The notes: generated from the letters alone by a model not told the origin. A DNA stretch of 64,000 nucleotides from Styela clava (GCF_964204865.1 NC_135257.1:14158151-14222150); one strand, 5' to 3'. Counted from the stretch's first letter, positions 34,792-48,900 are shown. Numbers and translations: made by a program.

Positions 34792-36127
34792 GAACAGTGT
34801 TGTCATCAAAATTATTTGCTATATATTGTAAAAATTAGCAAAACATAGTCATCTGGCTAGAAAATCGCTGGTCTGTGTAACTACTCCATAATGTAAAATT
34901 CAGTAAATATAAATTCTGAATATTGATTCAAATTATCGATACAAATTTCAAGTGGATTTTATAAATTCTTCTTTTTGTTTGAGTCCGCAGACATCACTAT
35001 TGAAGTGCAGAGCCATTCCTGTTATAAAAAGCGGTATTGAACCTCTTGACTGCCTGGAATTAAGCGTAAGCAATTTGTGTAAAAATCTGGAAATATTATG
35101 CTTAGCCGAGGGATATAAAGAGTCAAATTTGTAATGCCTATCTGTACTCTTTTTGAAAGTATTTCTCGAAGTCTCGCCTCTGGGAGAATCTGAATAGAGT
35201 CCAGAATACTGATGGATTTACTGATGCTTAGTTTTTGCTCTCTGGGATAATCAAACATGGAGGCCTTGTTTCGAACCTTCTAAAGAGGTGTTGAATAGAA
35301 TTTTTTGTAAGAGGCTTTTCTGTGAAGTACAGCTATAAAGGCCAGACGTCAGCGCTGATAGGGAGGGCACCTCTCGCTGATAGGGACGGCGCCTTGCGAG
35401 AGGTCTTCAAAAATATACCGCAGTTTAGTTTGCTATGGCCATATTCGAAGGAGATTTTAGCACGTTTGACTGGGTATATATTACCGCCGGATACACGGTC
35501 CGAAACCGGCAATCTGACCTAAGATCGTTTTCTATATCCGTGTTTTTGAGAGCATGATGCGGACATTTCCTTCGTCTACTGTAGCCTATTTTCGGCGTAG
35601 GTTGATAGTATCACTAAATAAAGGACATAGATTACATCGGGAAAATAATTTTTATTTCGTGGTGTGCGATTTGTTCTGTGTATATGAACAGGCACTATAT
35701 AGTACCCGGGGTTGTCCGAAACTATTCGAATACTGTTCAACTAATTTCAGAATAATGGAAACTTCTCGCCGCCAGCAAGGTGTTTAATTTTCGAGGGAGA
35801 TCTTCAAACGATTTTCCGCGTTTTGCAGGTGTTGTTATGACGATGGAATGTGCATTTTTGACTCGCGGCCCATATTGTTGCAAAATTACTGCACGGTTGC
35901 AATGCTAGCCTTCCACTAAATTTATGCCTTCATTTCCAGTTACGTCGGAAAATTGAGAATTAGGTAAAGCCGTAAAAACCAAACGCACTCCTTTTTAAAA
36001 AGCCGTCCAACAAAGCGTTTACTCCAGCCAATGCCACACTATCGGTTCTGCACTTTCAGGGCGAAAGTAAAATAAATCTTTGAGGAAATATTGTATACTT
36101 ATGAATGTAGCGTGTTACACACAATTC
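34792..36127. other. Intergenic after CNOT10; no gene supported
   Basis: Short ORFs on both strands (34952-35134, 35022-35258 minus, 35322-35522, 35554-35787) lack start context, splice support and recognisable motifs. 35355-35400 contains a direct repeat of CGCTGATAGGGA(G/C)GGC. Confidence 0.4.
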
Positions 36128-36341
36128 GGTACTCCCGTAGTATATGTATCAGGTTAGTGTTAGGCCATAACTTTATTCCGATTCTTCTTGTTTTAGTTCT
36201 GTTACGAATTCAGGGAATGTCTGTGTTAGCCAAGTGAATATCCCCCTGCCCATAGGTTTCAGTTCCTTTACACAACTTGATGTGAAGTAGGCGAACAAAA
36301 TTAGTTACCTTCATATTAGTACACATACTTCTGGAGCGCCC
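36128..36341. mobile_element. Diverged relative of the 10.4 kb MITE
   Basis: The left end GGTACTCCCGTAGTATATGTA and the reverse complement of the right end, GGGCGCTCCAGAAGTATGTG, are related to each other and to the element at 10372-10607. The internal word GTTAGGCCATAA is shared with that element. The flanks contain CAATTC on both sides. The AAGATGGCGG core is lost. Confidence 0.65.
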
Positions 36342-36412
36342 GCAATTCAGTATAATTCTTAAAAACGATTGGTCAAATTAATGTGGAGTAATTTCAAACA
36401 TGGTGGCGATTC

Positions 36413-36812
36413 GCATAGATCAGGGGTCGGCAACCTACGGCCCGCGGAGCAATATAATCCGACCCGCGGCGCTTCACTGAATTATAGTAACGAATTATAG
36501 CTGTTTTGTCGATTATATTTTTTACGCAAAAATAATACGTGTAGACTAAATTATATTATAACGTAACAACTATTTTTTCACAATTATTTAGACAAATGGC
36601 AACAAAACGCAGAAAAGTTGATGCTAAGTGCAAAGGGTTTAATGGCGTAAAAAATATTCAAATGGTCAGCCTTCGCGCGCTGCTCAAAATTTAACTTCTG
36701 ATCTGTGTGATAAAATGTGATTCATCGGCCATCCATTCGATTTTTAACATTCTAAAAATATGTGCGGTTTTGACCCGCGAGCAACAAAAGGTTGCCGACC
36801 CCTGGCATAAAT
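36413..36812. mobile_element. 384 bp hAT-like MITE
   Basis: 36421-36804 runs from CAGGGGTCGGCAACC to GGTTGCCGACCCCTG, a perfect 15 bp inverted repeat. The flanks GCATAGAT (36413-36420) and GCATAAAT (36805-36812) agree at 7 of 8 positions. Subterminal GGCCCGCGGAG and TGACCCGCGAGC are typical of this MITE class. The ORF at 36707-36955 crosses its end and is not a gene. Confidence 0.9.
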
Positions 36813-38035
36813 CCAACCAATGTCAGATACTAAATAAGTTGTGTTCATGCGCTTTGTTACGATACCCAATAAATTATCGCAAGTGGGAAAACAAAAGTTG
36901 GTTTATTCGAAAATTTAAAATTTTTTTTTTACCTTTTCCACTTTTTGGCATTTAATATTGATAATAATTGTTAGAAGAATCGACTTTTCAGAGGATGATT
37001 TTTTGTTGCGTAAAATATTCAATCCGTGACCGATACAGCCTTTATAATGTCTTACCTTATGAATTTAATTCTGTTCAACGTAGCTCATTGTTGCGTCAAC
37101 TTGGAAAAAATAAAAGCAACATTACCACAGCAAAAGAAAACGAATGAAATGTGTAAAAAAGTTTGTATTACAAGCAATAGCTGGGTTTTATGCCTCACAA
37201 AGCACATAAAGTTATAATTTCCAGTCGGAAGAACGACAACGACATCCACACACACATAAATGATAAAATGTCTGGTTTTTCTTTATATGCATATATTGGA
37301 ATGGTCATCTAGCTTTACTAAAACTATCAAAAGTTTTGTAATACTTCCCGCCTGTGTTTATTTATTAGTAATCAAACAATTTTATGTTAAATACTTGCTT
37401 TCTTGGGATACCGTTCACTGCCTATAAATATTTGCTATTTTAGGATGTGGTTGAGAAATTATTGACACCTGTCGAATACATTTCCGTTTTATCAGCAGGT
37501 GAATCCGAAAAAAAGTTTACAAAATCTTTCCCGACTCCAGTTCTTTATACTTAAAAGTTTTTAACTATATATATATATACATTTATTCCGAATAACTTGA
37601 ATGGGTTCCGAATTTACATTTGGGCCAATCACGTCATCAAGATTACCATTAGGCACAGTTCAATCGTGAATTAATAACTGTCAAGAGGCGAGCGTAAGAA
37701 GTTCTCTATTTTCCATCTTGTGGAGTGAAAATAGATCAATATGCGAGGCAATTGATTTCCTTCAAATTACAGGACAGATTTAGGATAGTACCAACTAGTC
37801 GGTGTTTGTGCGTATTCAACGACTTAGGTCCAAACAGTGGTTTATATCAATGGCGTGGATTTATTGCACTTTGCGTATCTTCATTTTGGCATAAATTGTA
37901 GCTGAACGGAGAATATTTTCCATCTGGATAAAGAAAAACTGAAAGCTGAAAGAAATATTATTTGAACTCTGATAGAAATCTGGATTATTTTGATCAAAAG
38001 AATTACTGTTTCATTTTCTTTTGTTGGATTATTAT
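36813..38035. other. Intergenic; nothing recognised
   Basis: AT-rich, with a short (TA)n run near 37566-37580. No splice-supported exon was found. Confidence 0.4.
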
Positions 38036-38695
38036 ATATTGTCGGATGAGAACAGAACAGGCCTAAGTCACAATTTTTAGTTTGGAGAAAAACGCAAAAA
38101 CAATTTGGAATTTTTTTATTTTTGAATTTCTAGATATTCACACTTAGTAAAGACCTGAGCTCTGGTTATTTTAATATGGGTGAGAATATCTTTGTAGTCA
38201 ATATTTTTTGGCACTTCAGCTTCAATTCCTTCCTGCTTTTTTACCCCCATAAAGGATTTTATCCCATTCTGTTCTCACCAACTTCTGAAATTTTTTGTAT
38301 GGGATGCAAGGTAAAACAAGGTGACTTAGGCCTAAGTTGCACTGAACAAATTTTTAGAGATGTATGTTTCGGACATTTCATTTCTGATGTTCATGCCCAT
38401 CATATTAGAACTTAGGACTATCTTTTTTCAATATTTTGAGGTTTTGAGCCATGCTCTACAAGGTGGTAGTCTTGAAATCCTGAATTTCGCAATAATAAAA
38501 ATTTTAGCTGGACGTAGGCCCGTTCTGTTCTTGAATATTTTAGTTTAAGTCCAGCTAAAATTTTTATTATTGAGAAATTCAGGATTTCAAGAACACCACC
38601 TTGTAGAGCATGGCTCAAAACCCCAAAATATTGAAAAAAGCCAATTTTTCAAAAATGGGACTTAGGCCCCTTCTGTTCTCATCCGGTGATATATG
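38036..38695. mobile_element. About 650 bp TIR element with an internal 92 bp foldback
   Basis: The left end GTCGGATGAGAACAGAACAG...GCCTAAGTC mirrors the right end GACTTAGGCCCCTTCTGTTC followed by TCATCCGGTGATAT, giving terminal repeats of about 33 bp. Inside, 38422-38513 and 38549-38640 form a long, nearly perfect inverted repeat around a loop of about 35 bp (arm words GAGCCATGCTCTACAAGGTGG and CCACCTTGTAGAGCATGGCTC). The palindrome GACTTAGGCCTAAGT occurs at about 38322. The fragment at 16330-16466 and probably 18105-18700 belong to the same family. The two overlapping ORFs on opposite strands are the two foldback arms. Confidence 0.85.
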
Positions 38696-39493
38696 TACTT
38701 GTGTAGTGGTATGTATATATATATATATATATGTTAATTCTTGTCGTGGTGGTAAGAAATATATTAAGTAAGCTGACAATTATCAAGAGTTAGGATGCAT
38801 GCACAATACCATAGTGGCCTATAACTCAAATGTGCGAGCTACATAAAACAAATTTTCGTTAATATTCAAAAAAGAACTATAAATGCATATAATACGGTCA
38901 GTTGTGCTAGAATGTAAGTAATGGCTAGAGGGTGGGTACAGTAAGAGGGGCAAGGGTGAAATATACAAAACCGTTTATACAAGGGTGTTTATAAGAAAAG
39001 ATAATCCTACATCAGATACACGGGATATATGCATATTGATAAAAGCGAACTGAGTGTAAACACAGCGTCCTTGAACGTTGATACCGTATGAAATAAGTCG
39101 AGGTAGGTAAAGAATAAGAGCGAGAGATGGATGTTTTCTTTTTTATACTTAATCGTTCGTACAATTCTGTTTAGTAGATCAAACGAGTACGACAAATGAT
39201 TATTTATGCTCGTTTTTAATTTCACCACAATAAAAGCTATAACACTGTTAGGTGACGCAATTTGCATCCGTTCCGCGGCGAGTACGACATGAGTCATTTT
39301 CTTTGAAGATAATTTGATATCCCGGGAGAGAACGAATGTGTGAAATAGAGTCTGCCTCAAGAGAATCACATGAGGCTTTTAACGCAAAAGACAATTGAAA
39401 TTTAGATAGAGCTTATGTCTCGCCGCGCTATTAGAAAAATTGAAACAGTTATTAGAGATTTTGTGTTACGTTTGGACGCAACCGTGAGCATCA
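38696..39493. other. Intergenic; microsatellite, no gene
   Basis: A (TA)n run at about 38711-38731. The 120-residue minus ORF at 39007-39369 has no recognisable features or splice context. Confidence 0.4.
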
Positions 39494-40195
39494 TCTGACA
39501 TTCCCCGCAGGTAAGTAACAGATACCCTTTACATTCTGGAGAAGTCGATATATGCTTCCTATTTACCGAAAGATGACAACGTAACTTGTTGTATACGCAT
39601 GATGCAATTGCATGATAATTCAAGTTATTTGCTAAGTAAATTTACAGTAATAGTCAGTCAGCGCTAAAAGTGCTGGCATTGTTATAATATTACATCCCAA
39701 GTGTGGCTAGGGTCGCCTTAAAAGCCTTGATGATATGAACCCACTTCAGTGATAATAGCCAATTAGTATCGAGAAATGAGCGTTTAATAACATAGATCAG
39801 AGAGTGGTGCGAAGAGTATTGTTGTTGATGCTCAATTTCCGACATTCTGACATTCCCCGCAGGTAAGTAACAGATACCCTTTACATTCTGGAGAAGTCGA
39901 TATATGCTTCCTATTTACCGAAAGATGACAACGTAACTTGTTGTATACGCATGATGCAATTGCATGATAATTCAAGTTATTTGCTAAGTAAATTTACAGT
40001 AATAGTCAGTCAGCGCTAAAAGTGCTGGCATTGTTATAATATTACATCCCAAGTGTGGCTAGGGTCGCCTTAAAAGCCTTGATGATATGAACCCACTTCA
40101 GTGATAATAGCCAATTAGTATCGAGAAATGAGCGTTTAATAACATAGATCAGAGAGTGGTGCGAAGAGTATTGTTGTTGATGCTCAATTTCCGAC
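39494..40195. repeat. 352 bp tandem duplication, copies apparently identical
   Basis: Copy 1 starts at TCTGACATTCCCCGCAGGTA (39494) and copy 2 at the same word (39846). The period is 352 bp, and I found no difference between them by eye up to CAATTTCCGAC. The minus ORF at 39402-39623 straddles the copy 1 start. Either a very recent duplication or an assembly artefact. Confidence 0.9.
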
Positions 40196-43100
40196 TCGAG
40201 CTAATTGTAATGTATAGAAACAGGCACGGATCCGTTAAAATGATAACATATTGCTTGTTTGATATTTGAAATTTTCTAGTCTTTGTTATGTAAAAGTACC
40301 GCTTCCGGTTTTTCTCAGTGGTCATGTATCGGGTTGTGAAATTTTTAAAATGGTCGTAGTATGCACAATGGTTGACAATAACATAAGAAACAAAACGATT
40401 AAATAATTTTAAAGCAACACACCTTTCTTCCGGGTAACATCTTACCTAACTTTTTAATTCATCGATTCCGAAAAGATGAGAAATGAACAATGCTGTTTAA
40501 AAGTGTATATCTTTTAACCTAATAATCTATGAATGTAAGTTTTATTCCAAATTACAATCCGACCATCCATATAGTGCGGTATGATGTTGAACGAGAAAGC
40601 TTGTATTTATCAAGACTGGTATTTTGTGTACTTCTGTTGCCGTGTGGTTCAGGCCATTTATTTAAAACGGCCAGCACACCATGACCTCGCATCGCTGATA
40701 AACAAATACCCAATGCTAGAGAAACTGTAATTAAATATTCCAACAAACCTCTCAATTTACAAACCTCACAGCGGCAATGTGGACAATGAACATGTGCGAG
40801 ACGCTGGCTAAAACATTCCAGTAATCCCAGTGTGAGTGAATAAATTCTTTCATCGCGTTTTTACCAACCAAATGCGCCGTGACATTGAAAACATTTTCGC
40901 TTAGCATATGTTATTTAGTGTCTTTTTGATTTACCGTAAAACAAAAACTTATGTTATATGTTGTTAAGGCAGTGATGGTGGTTGATCTAATTGATTATTT
41001 TATTCTGTCGCCACGTGACAGAAGGCTAAACGTTGGTTGATTTATTTCACCCATTTGTTTTGTTTATTCACTGAAATTTGAGCTGCTGACTGTCATGATT
41101 TATACATTTCCCTTACATGACTCAGGCTGTGAATGGCTTTTAGCACGAAAGTGCCTATCGATGCCCAAATGGATGTATTTAGGATTCAGCATTTTGGATT
41201 GTCATCTGGCAAATGCCTCGAATATGCGTAAACCTCTCACTGATGTAATTTTTGAAAAAAAAATAGTAAAGGCGTTCTTCAAAATCGAATAGTTCATTTT
41301 GATCGTAACTTTGCGAAGTAGACTCAATAAGTCATGAACTCAAACCGAAATCCGCGTTGACCCACGACCTCGGCAAAAGCACTATGAGCATTATATAAGT
41401 TGAAATACTTTTACCCCATTTCAAAATAACTTTGTAATATTACAAATGAAATCCAGTTAGTCTATTCCTCAGTTGCCAAATCTCTATTATTGCATCTGAA
41501 CGAAAGTTTGCTATTGTTGAATTGGAAGTATGAAAATGGGAAAAGAGACTAGTTATAGAATATAGATACAGTTGTTTTTATTCAAGATTAATATGACCAA
41601 ATATATCGTTTATTGCTTTGGGTACGTAAGACGTTCATTCCAATTGCGCACTGATCGTAATGATTCACGTTGTTTCGTTTTACGCAGTATATGCGACGGA
41701 TATGAGCTGTAGCAAAACACACAATATTTACTTTAAACTAAAGGTTATTACATGTTTCTGCCAGATCAAATCATTCTCGGAATGGTTATAAAGCATGGCT
41801 TTGAGCGGGAAACATTTCAACATTTCAATCCAATGCTTCGGATTATTCAACAAATGTAGTCAGAATTCGATTAGACCGGTTTTACAGCATATCAATAGGT
41901 ATCGAATTTTTATGCCTACCATCTTATTATTTAGATTTTTCCATAAATTTCTGCAAATTTAGGAATCAACCTTAAGGTATGAATGTTCGAAAACTCTGCC
42001 CGAATAGTTATCGTAATTCAGAATGTTTCGGAAAAGATATATATTCGAATTCACACATTATTAATTTTTTTTTTGGAAAAGAGCTTTTGCTGTTTTCACA
42101 GAACTTGGTTTTATTTTGCGGCGTACGAAAACATTCGTATTATTAAGTCGGTAGGATCCTTTACTAGATAACTATTTATGAAATCTTTCACCCGCCAATT
42201 TTCATTTTGAAGCGAAGTATAGCTTGATGCTAATACCCTTTTGACATTGCAGTGTCAAAACATGATTACCTTCTGACTGGTATTCTTGAAGAATGTCATA
42301 GTTTGAGTTCACCGAATTATAATTATATTTGAACAACACAGTTTACGACAGATTCCAAAAAATCGAACGTCTTAGATAACTAACATAATGTATTTATAGA
42401 AAAATAGCTAAAGGTGAAATTTGAGATTTGTCATTTCCTAAAATGACGTTCCTTGTGATTTACCATTCACTAAATTTGTTTACTACCAACAAAATAGGAA
42501 ATAAAATTTCCCACTTTCTTGATATTTAATCAACTTTTAAGTTGTTGTGTGACAAAACGTTTATTCTAGTTATCAATACTTGGACAATTCGTAAAGTTAC
42601 CATTAGTCGATACTTGCTAATAAAAAATTTGTGAAATATACTTCGGTTGGAAGGTATTGATATTGGACTTTAGTCTGATGTATAGTCGTTACCACATTTT
42701 GGTCAAGATGATAATTCTTAGGAAGCCATGTTGTGCTGTCGAGTGTCTGGGATGATATTCACGGTATTGGCATCTTGTAACTATCTACTCAAAGTAAAAA
42801 CCTCATGAGACAATTTCATTCATTGTCTATTACGGTGAAAGGAAGACGGGAATAAAAATAAAAAATTGTTATAATTTACGATTATACTTTTAAGGTGATG
42901 TGAACTTAAACCTCTTCCCTTTAAAATTCTGATTCAAGTTTATTTAAAATTCGATTACGCAAAAAGCAAAAATATAACACGCAGAAAATTTTGAATAACG
43001 TCCATACCATTTCGCACTGTTTATTAAAAATATGTTATTTCAGTTCTACTGATGTAATAGGTGAAGATAGAAAGGGAGAATTTGATATAAAATATCTCGG

Positions 43101-44719
43101 CAATCGCTGGTAGAAAAGTTAGAAATTTAACTGATTTTCAGCAGTAATTTTTGTTGTATGGTTACATCACCTGTAGAAATCTACAAATTCGAATATAATA
43201 CGCTTTACAAAGAATATCACATACAGATTATATAAGTCGTAAAATTGACAAAACTCCACAACCAAATTTTAAATTGAAACATTGGGCACATGTAAATAAA
43301 TTATTCTGATGATAAATAAACGATTCTGTTTGTTTTTGTTGTACAATTAATGACGTGACGTTTTTTCAATATACGTAGCTTCTTGTGATTTATTACATTC
43401 GATCAAGTTTAAGTATGTCCGGGATTGGGATATTGAGATAACTAAGTTTAAGTTCAAACGAAATCTCAAAATATATATATTCGGAATGGCTTGTTTTTTT
43501 AATAAAATTTGTCATTAGTGCAGCGTCAACCAAAAATGTAAAATGCTGCAAAATGATCAAGCATATGCCGCTTAAGAGATCAATGTGAAACGTAAGCAAT
43601 TGAACAGAATGGCGGGGATTTAAAGAACACTCATCTGGTCATATACAATGTTACTTGGCACTTTAACTTCTGCGCCTAGATTAATATTTATTTTTATAAC
43701 TGTCCTACATAGTTTTTTTTTCACTATTTTTCAGGAATATGAGTTATAAAAGTCATTTGGTCTCTAATGCAGGTGCAAATTGCCTAATATGATTAATTAG
43801 TCTTTTTAAAATTACATTATATTGCATTAAGATTAATAATGAACTTTTATGTCCGATTGAGTTACTAAAACAAAGTAATTTGTGACTTTTTTTTTTGAAA
43901 CAAAAAATCGTAATCTGATATATCGGTTATGATATACCGATATGAGATTATATTATTGATTGCAGCACGCCTGAATTGTCTTTATTCTAGGTATGAATAT
44001 TTTGCCACGCCCGCAAAATCGTGAATATTAATAACTCACCGAAACAATACAGCTATTACAGCAAATTAGTATAAATTTTTAATTAACGTTCGCTATTATC
44101 GTGTAATGAACTTTTCTGAAAAAGTCAATAATTTGACCTTTTGTTACCCAAATTTTTAATAATACGTTAGAGATAATGACTCCGTGGAGTCAATTCACAA
44201 TTGCGTTAATGACTTGTTATTTGGATGGACTCCAGCTCGACGAGACGTCTATAATGCGCAATCCTATATGGAAATATCTTTATTTTGCGCGTCATTTAAA
44301 AGTTAATTGCAAGTTGTGTCGTTTCTGCAAAGCGTTTATTTTGTCAATACATAAATATTATTAACACGCTTGGCCATGTCCGACTTACGTGTTACAATTC
44401 TCCAAAATATTATCAAGTGTAGCTGTAATTGCCTGAAGATAGTCATTGTGTTCGTATTTTGCTGCAAAAAATCGCGGAAAAAATATTCAGAACAATTTAA
44501 GTATAAGTACACTGATATTGTTCAAGTCGGCTTGACAGCTATTGCAAGAACCATATTTCATAACAGCGTGGTTGAGTTTTTTACGTTATGCGTAATTGGA
44601 TACAACATCGTCAGCACATTACAAGATTCGGAACTTAAGGTGAAAATTCAAACCGGGAAATATATGATATTTGGTGTATCGTATTTCGTAGTTTCGTAGT
44701 ATTTTAAAACCGTTCAACC
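40196..44719. other. Gene-poor stretch; nothing recognised
   Basis: About 4.5 kb of AT-rich DNA with no ORF over about 70 codons except the unconvincing 44370-44699 frame. No terminal-repeat element or RNA gene recognised. Could hold intron or enhancer sequence of the neighbouring receptor genes, but nothing shows this directly. Confidence 0.4.
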
Positions 44720-45938
44720 ATTTTCTTTGCCGGTGAGAACTTTAGGTTTATAAATATATGATATTTGACGTATGATATTTTGTGGTTAAGAAAAATAATT
44801 AGAATTGATAAATTATGTCGGTGAAACGTTTTTCTTCCGACTAAAAATATAATTCACCGTTAGTTCCTATTAGATACTGAATTGAGTTCATTTCATACTT
44901 TTGCATACGCTACTGACAGTTATATTATATCAGACAGGATAAATTCGGTGACTTACACAGTTTAGGCAGAGTAGCAATGGTTCAATTCTGACTTCTCTTT
45001 TCATGCAAAATGTTTGAGAAGTGCATGAAAAGGTTTTAACGTTCAAATTGCAACTCTCGCGGCTTTGTCTAAATTTGTTGCAGTATGGAGTATTTTTAGA
45101 AGTACATTATGTAATCTTAAAGACACGTCTAGTTTGAAATTGGGAATGCCAAATTCTGGTTTATGGATCGACCCCAACCAGACGGATAAATGATAATCAG
45201 AAATATCAAACTATGCATTTTGTTTGTTGGATTGAATTTGAAGTGAACTTTTGATACCAAGAATTGAATGCGGTTATTTAGCGAGTCAAACAATATTGCC
45301 AAGAATATTTAAATGTGCTTTTGAGGACGTATAACTATTTTCTTTGTCGGTGAAAACTTTAGGTTTATAAATATATGATATTTGACGTATGATATTTAGT
45401 GGTTAATAAGAAAAATAATTAGATTTGATAAACTATACTGGTGAAACGTTTTTCTCTCGACTAAAAATATAATTTACCGTTAGTTCCTATTAGATACTGA
45501 ATTCAATCATCACAAACTTTTGCGTGCGTTACTGACAGATTTATCAGACAGGATAAATTCGGTGACTTATACAGTTTGGGCAGAGTAGCAATGATTCAAT
45601 TCTGACTTCTCTTTTCATGCAAAATGTCTGAGAAGTGCATGAAGAGGTTTTGACGCTTAAATTGCAACTCTCACGGACAGCCTTCTTTGTCTAAATTTGT
45701 TGCAGTATGGAGTATTTTTAGAAGTACATTATGCAGTCTCAAAGGCACGTCTAGTTTGGAATTAAGAATGCCAAAGTCTGGTTTATGTATTGACCCCAAC
45801 CAGACGAATTAATGATAATCAGAAATATCAAATTATGCATTTTGTTCGTTGGATTGAATTTGAAGTGAACTTTTGATACCAAGAATTAAATGCGGTTATT
45901 TAGCGAGTTAAACAGGATTGCCAAGACTATTTAAATGT
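44720..45938. repeat. Diverged tandem duplication, about 617 bp period
   Basis: Copy 1 (44720 to about 45325) and copy 2 (45337 to about 45938) share, in order, GAACTTTAGGTTTATAAATA/GAAAACTTTAGGTTTATAAA, GTTAGTTCCTATTAGATACTG, GACAGGATAAATTCGGTGAC, TTGCAGTATGGAGTATTTTT and TGCGGTTATTTAGCGAGT. Substitutions and small indels separate them, so this is older than the 39.5 kb duplication. Confidence 0.85.
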
Positions 45939-48900
45939 ACAGTTTCTGATTCGAATCGAGGAAGATAAAACGTATTGCGTGAATATGTTGAATACCTTAG
46001 ATATAAGTCCAGTGTAGCACTTTATAAACATAACAATATTACAAACCTTATAATAATCAATATCTATAATATTCGTCATAAATTATACATTTTCCAACGA
46101 TTTCGTCCCGGAATTATTTCATATCAATTCGGATTTAGTGGACAGGTGTGGCGGACAATAACACTTCAGTTTAGGATCTTTAGACTCCAACCCAATATTT
46201 TGGGTCATTTACTCTAATTACTTGTATAGTGACGTCATAAAGTAATTAAATTCCGTTAAATATTGGTTTTCGTATTCTTGTGCGATAATTAATTCAAATT
46301 AGAATTTTTCTTTGGCTGCATTCCATAAACGATCTAAAATTTAGGTCTGATGTACACAATGTCACGATAATGTTTTTTGGAAGTATTTGCTGATGGTTTA
46401 AAAACCACGTTTAATATAAAATATCCTGAATTTAATTAAATTGGCGGATATTAAGAAAAATAGAAAGTAAAATTTTGTACAATTCGAGATTATTTCAATC
46501 ATAACCTATGATATATATTGCGAATTGGGATTTTTTTGTTCACAAATTTTGATCGAAGTGTCAATTTATAAACAACCGAGTGAATGCTCGAAGTAATAGA
46601 TTTGACTTCGCTATGACACGATCTTCATAAACACCGAAATTTCAGAATTACTCACATATTTTTTAACAGTATGACGTATTGTCGTGCCAGAGTTAGTTTT
46701 AGTTTTAATTTATAATAATGTACAAGCAAAACAACAAAAAAATATTATAATCAATTCAGACTAATTTGTTAAATGATTGTGTTCGTCTGCATGATAGTCA
46801 TTAGCCTAATGTTGCTTCCAAAGTTAGATCGATGCTAATGCTTTCTCTATTCATATTTGAGTAGTATTCAGGCCATTATGTACAATAATTATGTACGACG
46901 TCCTCTTAGAAAGCTTCGTAGAAATATGGACAAAAATAGGATTGAAATGATTATGAGATGATTGAGATCGAAAAATGTAATTTAATTGAGTGGAACCGAG
47001 TTACAAAATTCTGTCAAATACTGCAAGGTTATCGAGTAACGGCAAAATAAGTTTAGAAACTTAAAAATAGGAAAGGCGTTGGAAAAAATATTTGTTAGGA
47101 CTAGTATTATGAATTAAAATCAAAGTTAACAAATCATGTTGGCTACACTTTAGTAGGCTTTTAATGAGAGTTTATGGCAAAGTATTGAGGCTTTTTATTT
47201 CAAAATCCACACTTTTAGTGAGTGTGATTTAGACACAAATATCACAATTACGACATTTTTTAAATTGTATTAAAATTACTATTAAAAGTGATGTTATGTG
47301 GTTCTCCTAACTTCTGATATGTTATTACAGCATCAAGCATCTTGAATTGTTCAATACAATCTTATATTTTCCGTGATATGACGGCATGGCTTGAAAATTA
47401 AATGCCGGACAGGCATCACGAACTTATTTCCGCTTTTTAGTTGATGTAAATATTCTACGCTAAGGTGAAAATTATAAAATTAGAATCTCTTGTCGATGTT
47501 TATACTAGAAGCAGGAAAGCGTAGCGATTTCGCTAAATAGCGAAATGTCATTAGATTTTTTGTAGAAAGCCAAAAACAACACCCCCGCCTTCGCTGTCGT
47601 GATGGTGGACGCAATCTGCAGTTATTAGGGTGTTTTACCTGAATCTCATATTTTTCCATTAGTGGCGGCGGCTTTCTACAAATGATTCTGATAAACATAG
47701 ATCCAACAGCGAAAGACTGTTGAAGGCACCAATTTGTTAGAAACGTGTTACGTGAACAATGCTCAGTGTGTGCTTCTCAATTAAGAATTATATGACTGCC
47801 CAATGAAGTATTCGGGCCACTGATAGAGCTTTGTGGATTTGGTGTGTCTAAATCCGTTGAATTTTAGTTAAGCAATCGAGTGCGATTTTGATTTATCATT
47901 AAAACCATACATTTTCACCATGGGTACCTGTCTATAGCTAGCTTCTCGTTTTAAACCAATTTCGCTCTTCATATATGAGGTTTATTTAATTTCATCCGTT
48001 CGTGTAATTAGCAATAATTTATTATTCAACGAAGGAAGTCTCGGTTCCGATGCTACTTGAGGTCGTTTGGAATATTTTGTAACTACTCTGTAATTGTTTT
48101 TTTTTTATTGATTATTATTCGCGGATTTCAAACAAACTGGTATTTTGACACCCATTCAACAACGTGCACAGACATAGCGCTAGATGAGAAACCCACAAGT
48201 AAATTACTCTAAAATGCGATTAACTTTGATGCAACTTTCGTGTAGTAATGTATAACATGACTTCCTTGTAAAAATAATTATAATTTTGTATGTATTCCGC
48301 TTGTAATTTTGGCAAAGTTAAAACTCTTACTATTTATAAGCCAAAAATTACATCGCTATTTAATCGTGTTTGTAATAGTAAATTAGAAAATAAAGCTAAA
48401 GGACTTATAAGTGTGCAAGGTGATTCCATATTCCAAACTCGACCGTGTATGGTTTATTTTCTGAATATTTTACTACGATATGCCCAACTTGGAAATCAGT
48501 TCGTGATATCGCCAACGTGACATTTTCTTAAAATATCACAATATATAATACTTCAACACACGTCCAAGATCAGTTTTAAACCTAAAATTTCCAATTCTAT
48601 TTTGTGATTTATATATAGTATTTAATCTAATAAGGAAATTATTGTTTGGTATAATTTTGCTATATATTATGACACCCTAATACACATTTGAATATTCAAG
48701 TGGAAGTAAATAAGTTGCATATTTTGCATTTACGATCTATTTGTTTTCAGAAATAGATTTGAAATTAGAAATATTGTGAGAATTATCGGTTTCTTGCAAA
48801 TATTTTGTTTTGTAGTTGTATAGTAAAATTATATCTAAATAACTAACGCGGTTAGTGGTGTCGAATATTGTGGACAGTCAGTCAGAGGACACGCTCAAAC

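Noticed and set aside
38360..38618. Two similar ORFs on opposite strands
   Set aside because: They are the two arms of the foldback in the 38 kb element, which explains their similarity.
39007..39369. 120-codon minus-strand ORF
   Set aside because: No motif, no neighbouring exon, and AT-rich hydrophobic composition typical of random frames.
44370..44699. 109-codon ORF with Cys-rich N-terminus
   Set aside because: No splice signals, homologue or poly(A) context; length is within chance for this region.
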